A DNA stretch of 28,110 nucleotides from an uncultured Bacteroides sp. (GTDB taxonomy: Bacteria; Bacteroidota; Bacteroidia; Bacteroidales; Bacteroidaceae): positions 1 to 28,110 of the forward strand of contig USLU01000066.1 of NCBI GenBank assembly GCA_900555635.1, in the 5' to 3' direction. Of this stretch, positions 1-7,641 are shown one piece after another; position 1 is the stretch's first letter, and the number at the start of each line of letters is the position of its first letter. Position numbers and translations under genes: made by a program. The notes beneath the pieces are model-generated. The model was not told the DNA's origin. It made no database searches and worked only from the letters and a program-made list of their open reading frames with translations.

Positions 1-55
1 AAACAGGGGGGCAATTTACATTGGACACTGGGGGGCAGTTACGTTGGATTTTCCA
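1..55. mobile_element. Terminus of an IS21-like insertion sequence (partial)
   Basis: The first 55 bases carry two near-copies of one motif, GGGGGGCAATTTACATTGGA at 6-25 and GGGGGGCAGTTACGTTGGA at 30-48, about 24 bases apart. They are followed by GGATTTTCCA ending at 55. Read inward from the gene side the element would begin with TG. Multiple short repeats of this kind at the tips are known for IS21-family elements, which carry istA and istB, and similar G-rich tips occur in Bacteroides members. The transposase genes would lie beyond the window edge. The boundary at 55 is inferred from where the repeated structure stops and the DUF4249 reading frame loses its family-like sequence. Family assignment is from memory of end structure only. 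Confidence 0.6.
6..48. repeat. Two tandem copies of an IS-end binding motif
   Basis: Copy one is at 6-25 and copy two at 30-48. They share GGGGGGCA, then TT, then AC, then TTGGA, with one single-base gap and two substitutions. Repeats inside IS21 ends are thought to be transposase binding sites. Confidence 0.7.
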
Positions 56-961
56 TTCAGTTACATTCATATTAACTCCAACATAACCAATTATCTTTTT
101 TTCTGGATTGCTACAAATAATATTTGTAGGAAGCTCTGATGGTTGAGGAGTAAAGAGCCCTCCCATTTCTTCATTGAGTTTCACCTTATTTTGATAATAC
201 TCGTATTCTCCTACCGCTATTTTCCGTTGTTTTATTAACGCACTGTAATAACGAGAAACACGGTTATCAGTATGGTCAATTGAGTATAATCGTTTATCTT
301 TAAAACAGTTTCCCATATTATTCTCTGTAGTTCCCAATAATATTTCGGATGACTCATTATGACACCATCCAAATTCGTATGGAGCCGTATCATGTACTGT
401 CACCTCGTCAGTTGTTGGATCATAAAAATATAAAGCTTTATAAACGGATTTTACTTCCCAGTCCTCTTCATAGCTCCATAAATAATATGAGGCTTCTTTA
501 CTTTGTGTAGAAACCCGAATATAGATGTCACCATATTCTTCAGGTTGCTCGTAGGTGACACTTTCTATCTTTTCAGTTTCTAAAGGCTGTTGTGGTTCAG
601 AAGTATAAGTATCTCCCTCATAAACTATCTTCAGATTATAACCGGCATCCTTACTTAATTTTCCAATGGCAACTTGATATTTTCCTTTGCCTAGATAAGT
701 ACCATTGAAGCATGAGCCATCACTACCTACTACACTTACTTCAGCATCTATCTGGTTATAATCCTGAGGAAAAGATTCCCTATCCAAAGAAAAGCTACGG
801 CTTAAAGAGAAAACCACTGTACTGTCCGATATAATATTACCTTCAACAATAAGTAGCCCCATATCGTCTACTGGCAAATGTGCGTTGAATTTGTCCACAC
901 AATTGCTTAAGACTACCCACAGCAAAATTATTCCGATTCCTATATTTATTATTCTCTTCAT
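56..961 (-). CDS. DUF4249 family lipoprotein, 3' end lost to the IS insertion
   Basis: The reading frame starts at ATG 961, six bases after the stop of the TonB receptor gene, and stays open to the window edge. About 302 residues look native. The N-terminus is a lipoprotein signal with LSNC (Cys21). Next comes a beta-rich region of the DUF4249 type, beginning LLIVEGNI, with a later GGLFTPQPSELPTNI segment and an IIGYVGV strand that usually lies near the C-terminus of this family. After Glu302 the frame runs into the IS-end repeats and encodes Cys-Pro-Pro junk. DUF4249 proteins are commonly encoded next to TonB-dependent receptors in Bacteroidetes and are presumed outer-membrane partners. Their ligand is unknown. 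The product is probably slightly truncated with a foreign tail, and may or may not be functional. Confidence 0.8.
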
Positions 962-967
962 ACGCCA

Positions 968-3715
968 TCAGAATTTAATGTTGTAAGTGACAAAAGGAAT
1001 GGGCGCACCAAATATTGACATCTTATATCCTTGAACCTTACCCTTCTCGGATACGTAATAAATGGAATAGACGTTCTTTCTTCCTGTCAGGTTATATACA
1101 CCGAAAGAGATAGAGCTGTGCGTCAATAGTGTCAAGTGGTGGCTCGGTTCAATGTTGAATGCCAAGTCTATACGGAAGTAGTCGGGAATGCGGTAACTGT
1201 TACGGTCGGTATAATAAATCTGCATCTTTCTCAGGCTTTGATCGTAATATTGCCCGGCGGGTATCGTGGTAGGACGTCCTGTACTGTAGTCCAAGTTCAT
1301 AGATACACTATAACGGCGGGTGAACTTATAGTTTCCTACCATTTTAAAATCGTGTGGTTTGTCATATTCCGTCGGATACCAGTCTCCGTTGTTGATGGGA
1401 CGGGCTATACGCGAATCATTCTGACGCAAGAAAGTACGTGAATAGGTATAACTCATCCATCCGTTAAGCTTTCCTTCCGGTTTCTTCACTTGAAATTCGA
1501 CACCGTACGCATATCCTTCCGTGTTGATAACATCCATCTCCAGATGATGATTCATCAGCAATTGGGCGGAACTGCGATAGTCCAGGTAATCTGCCAATTT
1601 CTTGTAATACCCTTCTACGGATAATTCAAGTACTTGTCTCGGAGTGTTGTAGTAAGCACCGGCAGCGAGTTGCCAGCCACGTTGTGGTTTGATATTTGTA
1701 TCACTTAGTTTCCAAGTATCAGTAGGCGACATAATGGTGGTATTCGATACTTTATGAATATATTGCCGCATTGTATTGAAACCCGCTTTCACAGAGAAAT
1801 CATCGGTGAAGGCATATCGTCCCGAAAGTCGGAATTCGGGTCCGTGATAGGTCTTGATAACCTCGCCGCTTCCTGCTGAGATAGAATCTACTACCGAAGA
1901 GGAAGAAGGCAACATTCCTTCCTGATAGGTATAATAAGTACGGGGACCTAAGGTATTGAATATGGAATAGCGGATGCCCGCATTGACTGAAAGTTTGGAA
2001 GTAATGTCCCATTGATCGCCTACATAAACGGCACTTTCCACTGCTCTATCCTGTTGGAGTACATTTCGTTTAACCAACGAATTAGCACCCAGTGGCTCGT
2101 ATGTTCCCGGATCTATGTTGTAGAATTGGCTTATCAATCCGAAGTTCAGTACATGTCCCTTATTGGTATCATAAACAAAATCAGCCTTACCGAACCATTG
2201 GTTGATGGCAAAAGACAATCGGGCGGCAGAGGGTTCTTCCACTGATTCGTCATTCAGATAATCATAATGATCGTAGCCGAAAGAGAAGTTACCAGTCAGT
2301 TTCTCATTGAGAACCGTTCTCCAGTTTGCCGAGAAGTTCATGTTGTTGTAGGCATACTTCTGATTATCATTGAAGGCAAAACGGTCGTGGCTGTAGTAAC
2401 CATAGATATTCAGTTTGTTGCGTTCATTCACGGTATGAGAGAAGACGGCTCCCATGTCATAGAATCCGGCTTTTCCATCCCGATAGCCACTCTTTTCGGG
2501 TAATGTTTTCATTATCCAGTCCGAATAGGTGGTACGTCCGTTGAGAAGTAGGGAAGTTTTCTCTTTGATGATAGGTATTTCAAGATTCAGCTTGCTGGTG
2601 ACAAGGCCAATACCTGCCGAACCGGAAAACTTCTCTTTGCTTGCTTCCTTGCCGGTAATGTTTAGTACAGAGGCAATGCGTCCTCCATACTGGCTAGGAA
2701 TACTACTCTTATAGAGTTCCGCATCCTTTATCATATCCGAATCGAATGCAGTGAAGAAGCCGAAAAGATGGTTCGGGTTATAAATGGTTCCGTTGTTCAG
2801 TAGTAGCAAATTCTGGTCGGCGGCACTTCCGCGAACGTTGTAACCACTGGATGCTTCGCCTACGGTCTTGATGCCGGGAAGAGTCTGTATCATTTTCAAT
2901 ACATCCACTTCGCCCATGGCGGTGGGGATATTCTTCAGCATAGAAGGCTGAATCTTCTCCATTCCTAGCTGTACACTTTTTACGTTATGTACTCGTCCGG
3001 AGGTGATAATCACTTCGTCCAGCATGTGGTTCTCTTCTTCCAGTTCGATGTTGGCAATACCATCGCTATAGGTCATGAATTGACGGCGGGCACCTTTTAT
3101 ATTCACTCCGGTAATTTCAATGACATTGTATCCAACGGGTAGTTTGATACTATACTCTCCTTTACGGTTGGTTGTAGTGGCTATCCATGGCTCACGGTGA
3201 ACGATGTTGATGCCTTCCAGGTTTTGCCCGGTTTTAAAGTCCGAGACTTTTCCGGTCAGGGTCACAGTTGTTTCGGCAGGAGCTTTGTGCTTGTTACCTA
3301 TTTCATACACTTTGTTCTCGGAGGAGGAGTTTACTACAGGGATGTAAGTAGATAATTGTTCATCTGCTACCCCTGGCTTTTCTCCCCGGAGTATGGCTGG
3401 CAAAGAAGTAGTAAGGAATACATCCGGTAGAATGAATATCTGATTTCCGTGTACCGTTACTTTATATGCAGTAGTCGCCAAAGCCTGTTGCAGATGTTCG
3501 GCGGTGGGCTTTTGTGTCGTTATCCGTTTTACTTTGAAAGGCTTGGCGATGGTGGTATAGATACGGCAGGAAGTACTTTTCTCCACAGCATCCATTAGTT
3601 CGAAAACAGAAATGCTATCAGCCGGAACTTGCCGCTGTTGCGCAGATACGGTATAAGAAGAGCATATGAGAAGCAGTATTCCTATATACTTAATGTGGTG
3701 TATGTGTATATTCAT
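968..3715 (-). CDS. TonB-dependent outer-membrane receptor with N-terminal STN domain
   Basis: The 915-residue protein has a signal peptide (cleavage near AQQ, residue about 26), an STN domain at about 30-100 (SISVFELMDAVEKS onward), a carboxypeptidase-regulatory-like beta-sandwich at about 150-230, a plug at about 240-360 (VRGSAADQNLLLLNN, QYGGRIASVLNI) and a beta-barrel ending in an aromatic-rich C-terminal strand with a terminal Phe. STN domains in TonB receptors normally contact a FecR-type anti-sigma factor, so signalling is possible, but no sigma or FecR gene is in the window. The start ATG overlaps the stop of the upstream 230-residue gene by four bases (ATGA), suggesting translational coupling. 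The DUF4249 gene follows six bases after the stop. It is not a classical SusC: no SusD is adjacent and the SusC signature region is different. The substrate cannot be told from the sequence. Confidence 0.9.
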   Translation of the reverse strand: MNIHIHHIKYIGILLLICSSYTVSAQQRQVPADSISVFELMDAVEKSTSCRIYTTIAKPFKVKRITTQKPTAEHLQQALATTAYKVTVHGNQIFILPDVFLTTSLPAILRGEKPGVADEQLSTYIPVVNSSSENKVYEIGNKHKAPAETTVTLTGKVSDFKTGQNLEGINIVHREPWIATTTNRKGEYSIKLPVGYNVIEITGVNIKGARRQFMTYSDGIANIELEEENHMLDEVIITSGRVHNVKSVQLGMEKIQPSMLKNIPTAMGEVDVLKMIQTLPGIKTVGEASSGYNVRGSAADQNLLLLNNGTIYNPNHLFGFFTAFDSDMIKDAELYKSSIPSQYGGRIASVLNITGKEASKEKFSGSAGIGLVTSKLNLEIPIIKEKTSLLLNGRTTYSDWIMKTLPEKSGYRDGKAGFYDMGAVFSHTVNERNKLNIYGYYSHDRFAFNDNQKYAYNNMNFSANWRTVLNEKLTGNFSFGYDHYDYLNDESVEEPSAARLSFAINQWFGKADFVYDTNKGHVLNFGLISQFYNIDPGTYEPLGANSLVKRNVLQQDRAVESAVYVGDQWDITSKLSVNAGIRYSIFNTLGPRTYYTYQEGMLPSSSSVVDSISAGSGEVIKTYHGPEFRLSGRYAFTDDFSVKAGFNTMRQYIHKVSNTTIMSPTDTWKLSDTNIKPQRGWQLAAGAYYNTPRQVLELSVEGYYKKLADYLDYRSSAQLLMNHHLEMDVINTEGYAYGVEFQVKKPEGKLNGWMSYTYSRTFLRQNDSRIARPINNGDWYPTEYDKPHDFKMVGNYKFTRRYSVSMNLDYSTGRPTTIPAGQYYDQSLRKMQIYYTDRNSYRIPDYFRIDLAFNIEPSHHLTLLTHSSISFGVYNLTGRKNVYSIYYVSEKGKVQGYKMSIFGAPIPFVTYNIKF

Positions 3716-4404
3716 GGTTGCTTATGTATTAGAGAGTCTGTATATCGGGTCAATGCAAGCATGGCTTGTGCACGAGAGTCCTCTCCGAAGTCCAGTTTTT
3801 CTTTCCGGCAGTAAGCTTTCAATTGCTTCTTGATGCTCGGAAAGAGTTTCAGAAAGTCGGAACGAGATGACAATGTATAATCTGCTCCATCTTTATGGAG
3901 ATTAAAGAATACGTTCTTCTTGAATTGGCTGTAGTAGAAGTCTTCTTTCTTCACCTGTGACCGCAAGGTGGTTACGATGTACTGCGTCAGGCAAAGTTGG
4001 GTACTTTGGTAAAGTAACGCAGCATAGTTGTCGCCTTGTTGCACAAACTTCCGGTCGTTTATCACGAAGTAATCCACCTTTCTTAAATCTACCTGCAATG
4101 CGGTTTGCTTATTCGGAGTAACCACAATCAGAAGTTTCTTGTAGGTATCATAGCGTAACTGTAAGTCGGTGTATAACCAACCGTTGTAATGTATGGACCC
4201 ATTGTAAAATTCCTCTGTACCCCAATAGGGATGATTGAGAAATTTTTGCATGTTGTAGCTTACTTCCGCTTTGCCCGTATAAAGAGCTGCGTAATCTCCT
4301 GCCTCTTTTCTGAATTCATCGAAAGCGGTCTGTTGCGCTTGGATTGTAGGTAAAGTACAGAAAGCACAAAGTAGCAAGATGATGTGTGTTTTTCCCATAA
4401 GCAT
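3712..4404 (-). CDS. Exported protein of unknown function (230 aa) in the TonB-receptor operon
   Basis: I do not recognise a named family. The protein has a clear signal peptide ending near IQAQQ and no lipobox, so it is probably periplasmic. The mature part is rich in Tyr, Phe and Lys, mixed alpha/beta in appearance, with a repeated Y-N-G / Y-D-T-Y pattern around residues 65-90 and a basic helical C-terminus. Two in-frame ATGs (residues 1 and 3) could start it. It is the first gene of the unit that continues into the STN-TonB receptor with a four-base overlap, so a role in the same transport or sensing pathway is likely. The gene begins 35 bases past the hairpin that closes the PUL. I see no canonical Bacteroides promoter (TTTG with TAnnTTTG) in the short upstream gap. 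Confidence 0.75.
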   Translation of the reverse strand: MLMGKTHIILLLCAFCTLPTIQAQQTAFDEFRKEAGDYAALYTGKAEVSYNMQKFLNHPYWGTEEFYNGSIHYNGWLYTDLQLRYDTYKKLLIVVTPNKQTALQVDLRKVDYFVINDRKFVQQGDNYAALLYQSTQLCLTQYIVTTLRSQVKKEDFYYSQFKKNVFFNLHKDGADYTLSSRSDFLKLFPSIKKQLKAYCRKEKLDFGEDSRAQAMLALTRYTDSLIHKQP

Positions 4405-4439
4405 TAAGTGTTTTAAGTAATTAGATTATGTATTATAGA

Positions 4440-4471
4440 AATCAGGGTAACTGTATGACAGCACCCTGATT
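4440..4471 (-). terminator. Hairpin terminator after the GH97 gene
   Basis: A perfect 9-base inverted repeat, AATCAGGGT at 4440-4448 and ACCCTGATT at 4463-4471, has a 14-base loop and begins two bases past the GH97 stop codon. In the minus direction the stem is followed by TTCTATAATAC, only weakly U-rich, so it could also act as an mRNA 3'-end stabiliser. Position and symmetry make it the likely end of the PUL transcript. Confidence 0.65.
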
Positions 4472-4473
4472 CT

Positions 4474-6456
4474 TTATTCTGAATGATGTCTGATATGCAC
4501 TACCGCTCCTCCATCTTTTGCCAATGGTAGTTCTATCACATCTTTCTTAGTAACTTTGCGCACTTCCTTATTTAAGTGATTAGCATTCTCGTCCACATCC
4601 TTGGCATCTGTATAGATTGTAGCCTGATATTCCCCTTCTGCCAGGAAATCAAGTTTCAACTGCAAGGTGCGGGCTGTACTGTTGTTCAAGGTACCTACCC
4701 ACCAGTCAGTATCACTGCGACGTGCTACGGTAACATACTTGTTCATCTCCGCCAACGGCACACGCATTTCATCCCAGGTACCGGGCACAGTGCGCAATAC
4801 TTCAAATCCGGGCTGTCCTTCGTATGCTTCGGGCTTATCACAAAGTGAAGTCAGATGATTCTCCAACACCACATACATGGCCAGCATGTGGCAACGAGTG
4901 CTCATTACGTGAGGGTTAACGTACTGTATCTTAAAGTCTTTACGGTTCTGTGCACGGAAACCTCCCAAATGATAATCCGTAGGACCTGCCAGCAGACGGG
5001 TAAATGGTACGGATATGTCATGGTCGGCATTCACCAATGTATCCCATTTGCATACCTCATAGTTGAGTGTTCCCTCACGCGTGAACTCATTGGGATAGGT
5101 GCGTACCAAACCCGATGGCTTGCTCGAACCGTGGAACTGGATAAACAGTCTGTGTTTGGCGGCGCATTGCAGTATCTCTTCCTGAATACGTATCATCTGC
5201 TGGTCATCCCGATCCATGAAGTCTACCATCAATCCTTTTACACCCCACTTCTCGTATAGTGCGAAGGCTTCATCCAGTTTGTCATAGAGCGGACGCCAAT
5301 GCACCCAAAGATGTATACCTACGCCTTTACTTTTGGCATACTCCACAATGCGGGGCATGTTCAAGCAAGGTATGGGCTTGGTAATGTCGGCATTGGGTCC
5401 TGCCCAACCGAAGTTGAAGTTATCATCATAATACCAAGGTGTTTCGGCATAGCCGTAGATACCATGCGCATCCAGTCCGTTGCGGGCGGCGAAGTCGATG
5501 TAGTATTTATTGGTTTCGAAGTTGTTTCCGGGAGAGAAGATACTGTCGGGAACAACGTTTCCATTCCACCAAGTGAATGTGGTGCGGCAAGGTTTTATCC
5601 AGGAGGTGTCTTCTATCTTGCACGGCTCGTTCAGACTGGTAAGTATGTTGGTTTCAAGCAGTCCGCCCACACGGTCGGATACGGAGATAACACGCCACGG
5701 TGTTCGGTGGGGAAACTCATTAATTTCCACTTTTATCTTCTCTTGTCCCAGTTTTGGAGAGAGCTTGCCGACAAGCTTGTCTTTCTCCTTCACCAGATAC
5801 ATGCCGGCATAATCGCGTATGGCTGCTTCGGTGATGGAGAGATAGATACTGTTGTCATACTCAAAGGTGGCGGGCATCTCGATCAATCGTTTCTTTGCAA
5901 TTTTGTCATACTCCACCTGCTTGTAAACACCTTCGTGAGTATTGATATAGCCGGGTAGATACATCAGCAGAGCCATGGGATTACCATTGAGATTAAACTG
6001 TGTCTTCTCGTCATACATCACATAAGAGTTCCAGCCTTTCTGTTGGGGAAACTCATAACGGAAAGCAATGCCGTCGTTAAAGGCTCGCACTACAAGATTG
6101 ACTGTACGTTCGGTCGCTGATTTCTCCTGCAAGGGGATGATGATCTGATTGCAGTAGTTCCTTGCGGTACTTACTTTGCCCACTACCAACTCGTATGTTT
6201 CGTCAATCTTTCGGCGTTGCACCTTTCCTGTTTTAAGATTGCTCCCGAACGATCCACTATCGAAGTCGAAGCCTAGCAAAGAGTTTACAACCACCGATTG
6301 CTTCTTGTAAACCACATCATAAGAGATGGTTTCGGGAGTGATGTTCAATGAAAATTTAAGTTTCCCGTCGGGAGAAGAGACAGATAACTTCTGCTGAGCT
6401 GCGGCAAGGGCTACAAAGCAGAAAAATACGGTACATAAAGTTAATATCTTCTTCAT
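4474..6456 (-). CDS. GH97 family glycoside hydrolase, probably of the retaining alpha-galactosidase / beta-L-arabinopyranosidase-like type
   Basis: The 660-residue exported enzyme has a signal peptide cleaved near ALAAAQQ. The order is an N-terminal GH97 beta-sandwich (about 25-280), a TIM barrel (about 290-560, with TFTWWNGN, GIHLWVHW, VDFMDRDDQ and FTREG) and a C-terminal beta domain. Length fits the family. GH97 contains inverting alpha-glucosidases (SusB type) and retaining enzymes with an Asp nucleophile. The Asp in VDFMDRDDQ (Asp412, with further acidic residues to 418) suggests the retaining group, which includes alpha-galactosidases and beta-L-arabinopyranosidases. This mechanistic call rests on a remembered motif. 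It is the last gene of the PUL: its start lies 13 bases after the upstream GH183 stop, and a hairpin follows. In this locus it may remove an alpha-linked side sugar from the target glycan, in the periplasm. Confidence 0.88.
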   Translation of the reverse strand: MKKILTLCTVFFCFVALAAAQQKLSVSSPDGKLKFSLNITPETISYDVVYKKQSVVVNSLLGFDFDSGSFGSNLKTGKVQRRKIDETYELVVGKVSTARNYCNQIIIPLQEKSATERTVNLVVRAFNDGIAFRYEFPQQKGWNSYVMYDEKTQFNLNGNPMALLMYLPGYINTHEGVYKQVEYDKIAKKRLIEMPATFEYDNSIYLSITEAAIRDYAGMYLVKEKDKLVGKLSPKLGQEKIKVEINEFPHRTPWRVISVSDRVGGLLETNILTSLNEPCKIEDTSWIKPCRTTFTWWNGNVVPDSIFSPGNNFETNKYYIDFAARNGLDAHGIYGYAETPWYYDDNFNFGWAGPNADITKPIPCLNMPRIVEYAKSKGVGIHLWVHWRPLYDKLDEAFALYEKWGVKGLMVDFMDRDDQQMIRIQEEILQCAAKHRLFIQFHGSSKPSGLVRTYPNEFTREGTLNYEVCKWDTLVNADHDISVPFTRLLAGPTDYHLGGFRAQNRKDFKIQYVNPHVMSTRCHMLAMYVVLENHLTSLCDKPEAYEGQPGFEVLRTVPGTWDEMRVPLAEMNKYVTVARRSDTDWWVGTLNNSTARTLQLKLDFLAEGEYQATIYTDAKDVDENANHLNKEVRKVTKKDVIELPLAKDGGAVVHIRHHSE

Positions 6457-6469
6457 CGGTATAGTCAGT

Positions 6470-7636
6470 TTATTGTAGTTTCAAATCAGCATGCATCAAG
6501 AATACATTATACGGTCCCCACATAGACATCAAGAACCAAATTCCGTCCTCATTATCTTTCAGCGGGTGCATATAGGCGCAGTAGAGTGCCGGATATTCTT
6601 TGGAAGTGGTCAGCACTTTGGGTTCGCTCCATTGGGTGATGTCTTCGGCATCGCAGTAGAGGATGGCATGGGTATTCGTCAACGGGGTCTTGTCGTAGTT
6701 GGGATCGTAGTTGTAAGTCATAATCCAGCGGTTGAACTTCTTGTGCCACATAAGGGATATTTCGCCTACAGGCCCCCGGAGTATGGGCGTAGCGGCAGAT
6801 TCATCGCCCGTTATCCATTGCTTGCTTTCGCCGTTCCAATATTGATAGGCGGATTTATCCAGCAACTTTTCTTCGAGGAATCGTGCCAGATAGGCGGCAT
6901 CGCCACGTCCGGCTTGTGTGCCTATCATGTATACCCATCCGTCCCGTTTGGCAAAGGCTACTTGCGAGAAGTGGCTGTCGGGATGAAAGGTAACTTCACT
7001 GCGCTTGTTCCAGCTTCTTCCGTCATCTTCAGAGGTGTAGAGAGTGGAGTAGTTGGTGAGCCAACGCCCTTTCGGTGCACCCCAGTCGTAGATGTTCATG
7101 ATATGTACACAATCCAGTTTACCGGCACGGATGGCTGCGGTGGGAATGGACGTTTGATAAACATGCGGATGAGCTTTGGCGCCGTCACATACTTCATGGG
7201 CTCTTTTGTCACGGTCCAGTGTCATGGATTCTATTTTCAGTCCGTCGGTCAGATCGGTATCGGTTGAGAAAGCCAGTACGTTAGAGCGCCAGTTTTCGCC
7301 GTTGCCTCCGTTCTTGTTGATGACAAAGCCTTTGCCGCTGGTATCGCCAAAGAAGAGGCCGATGCGATTGCCCGTCTGATGCCACATAATGCCCAAATCG
7401 GTTCCGTAGACATCGTAGTCGGGACCCGTGCGGTTAGGGTGATAGAGTTGCTCGCCGGGCAATGAATCGCCGGTGACGCGTGCCACCATCTTCACTTGGC
7501 TCATAACGAGGTGTTTGTTGCCGGTGGTTTTGTTGGCTGATGTGACTTCCTTCGCATAGCTTTGGGTAGCATTGATTGCAAGTATTGCTGCGAAGATATA
7601 GGTAGTTGTATTCTTTAGTAGATTCATGTTCTTCAT
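6470..7636 (-). CDS. GH183 (DUF4185) enzyme, probable endo-D-arabinofuranase, periplasmic
   Basis: The protein is 388 residues from ATG 7636. A TTG at 7645 would extend it by three residues and overlap the upstream stop; another ATG lies at 7627. I prefer 7636 because Bacteroides rarely uses TTG. A hydrophobic N-terminal signal ends near SYAKE and has no lipobox, pointing to the periplasm. The DUF4185 core starts at MVARVTGDS and contains YGTDLGIMW and LFFGDTSG (Asp80 and Asp98), WRSNVLAFS, IPTAAIRAG, a Y-M-I-G-T-x-x-G-R strand and a final FLMSMWGPYNVFL block. Repeated sheet motifs suit a beta-propeller. DUF4185 was shown to contain endo-D-arabinofuranases of family GH183. It is the shorter paralogue of the lipoprotein at 18441-19847 and sits between GH172 and GH97. 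Confidence 0.85.
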   Translation of the reverse strand: MKNMNLLKNTTTYIFAAILAINATQSYAKEVTSANKTTGNKHLVMSQVKMVARVTGDSLPGEQLYHPNRTGPDYDVYGTDLGIMWHQTGNRIGLFFGDTSGKGFVINKNGGNGENWRSNVLAFSTDTDLTDGLKIESMTLDRDKRAHEVCDGAKAHPHVYQTSIPTAAIRAGKLDCVHIMNIYDWGAPKGRWLTNYSTLYTSEDDGRSWNKRSEVTFHPDSHFSQVAFAKRDGWVYMIGTQAGRGDAAYLARFLEEKLLDKSAYQYWNGESKQWITGDESAATPILRGPVGEISLMWHKKFNRWIMTYNYDPNYDKTPLTNTHAILYCDAEDITQWSEPKVLTTSKEYPALYCAYMHPLKDNEDGIWFLMSMWGPYNVFLMHADLKLQ

Positions 7637-7641
7637 ATAAT

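Noticed and set aside
968..3715. Reading the STN-TonB receptor as a second SusC for the PUL
   Set aside because: It has an STN domain, no adjacent SusD and a different plug signature, and it lies beyond the hairpin that follows GH97.
5299..5958. Plus-strand open frame of 219 codons opposite the GH97 gene
   Set aside because: It lies wholly inside the clear GH97 coding frame, has no recognisable domain or start context, and looks like an antisense shadow.
6491..7267. Plus-strand open frame of 258 codons opposite the GH183 gene
   Set aside because: Antisense to a well-supported DUF4185 gene; the translation shows no family pattern.
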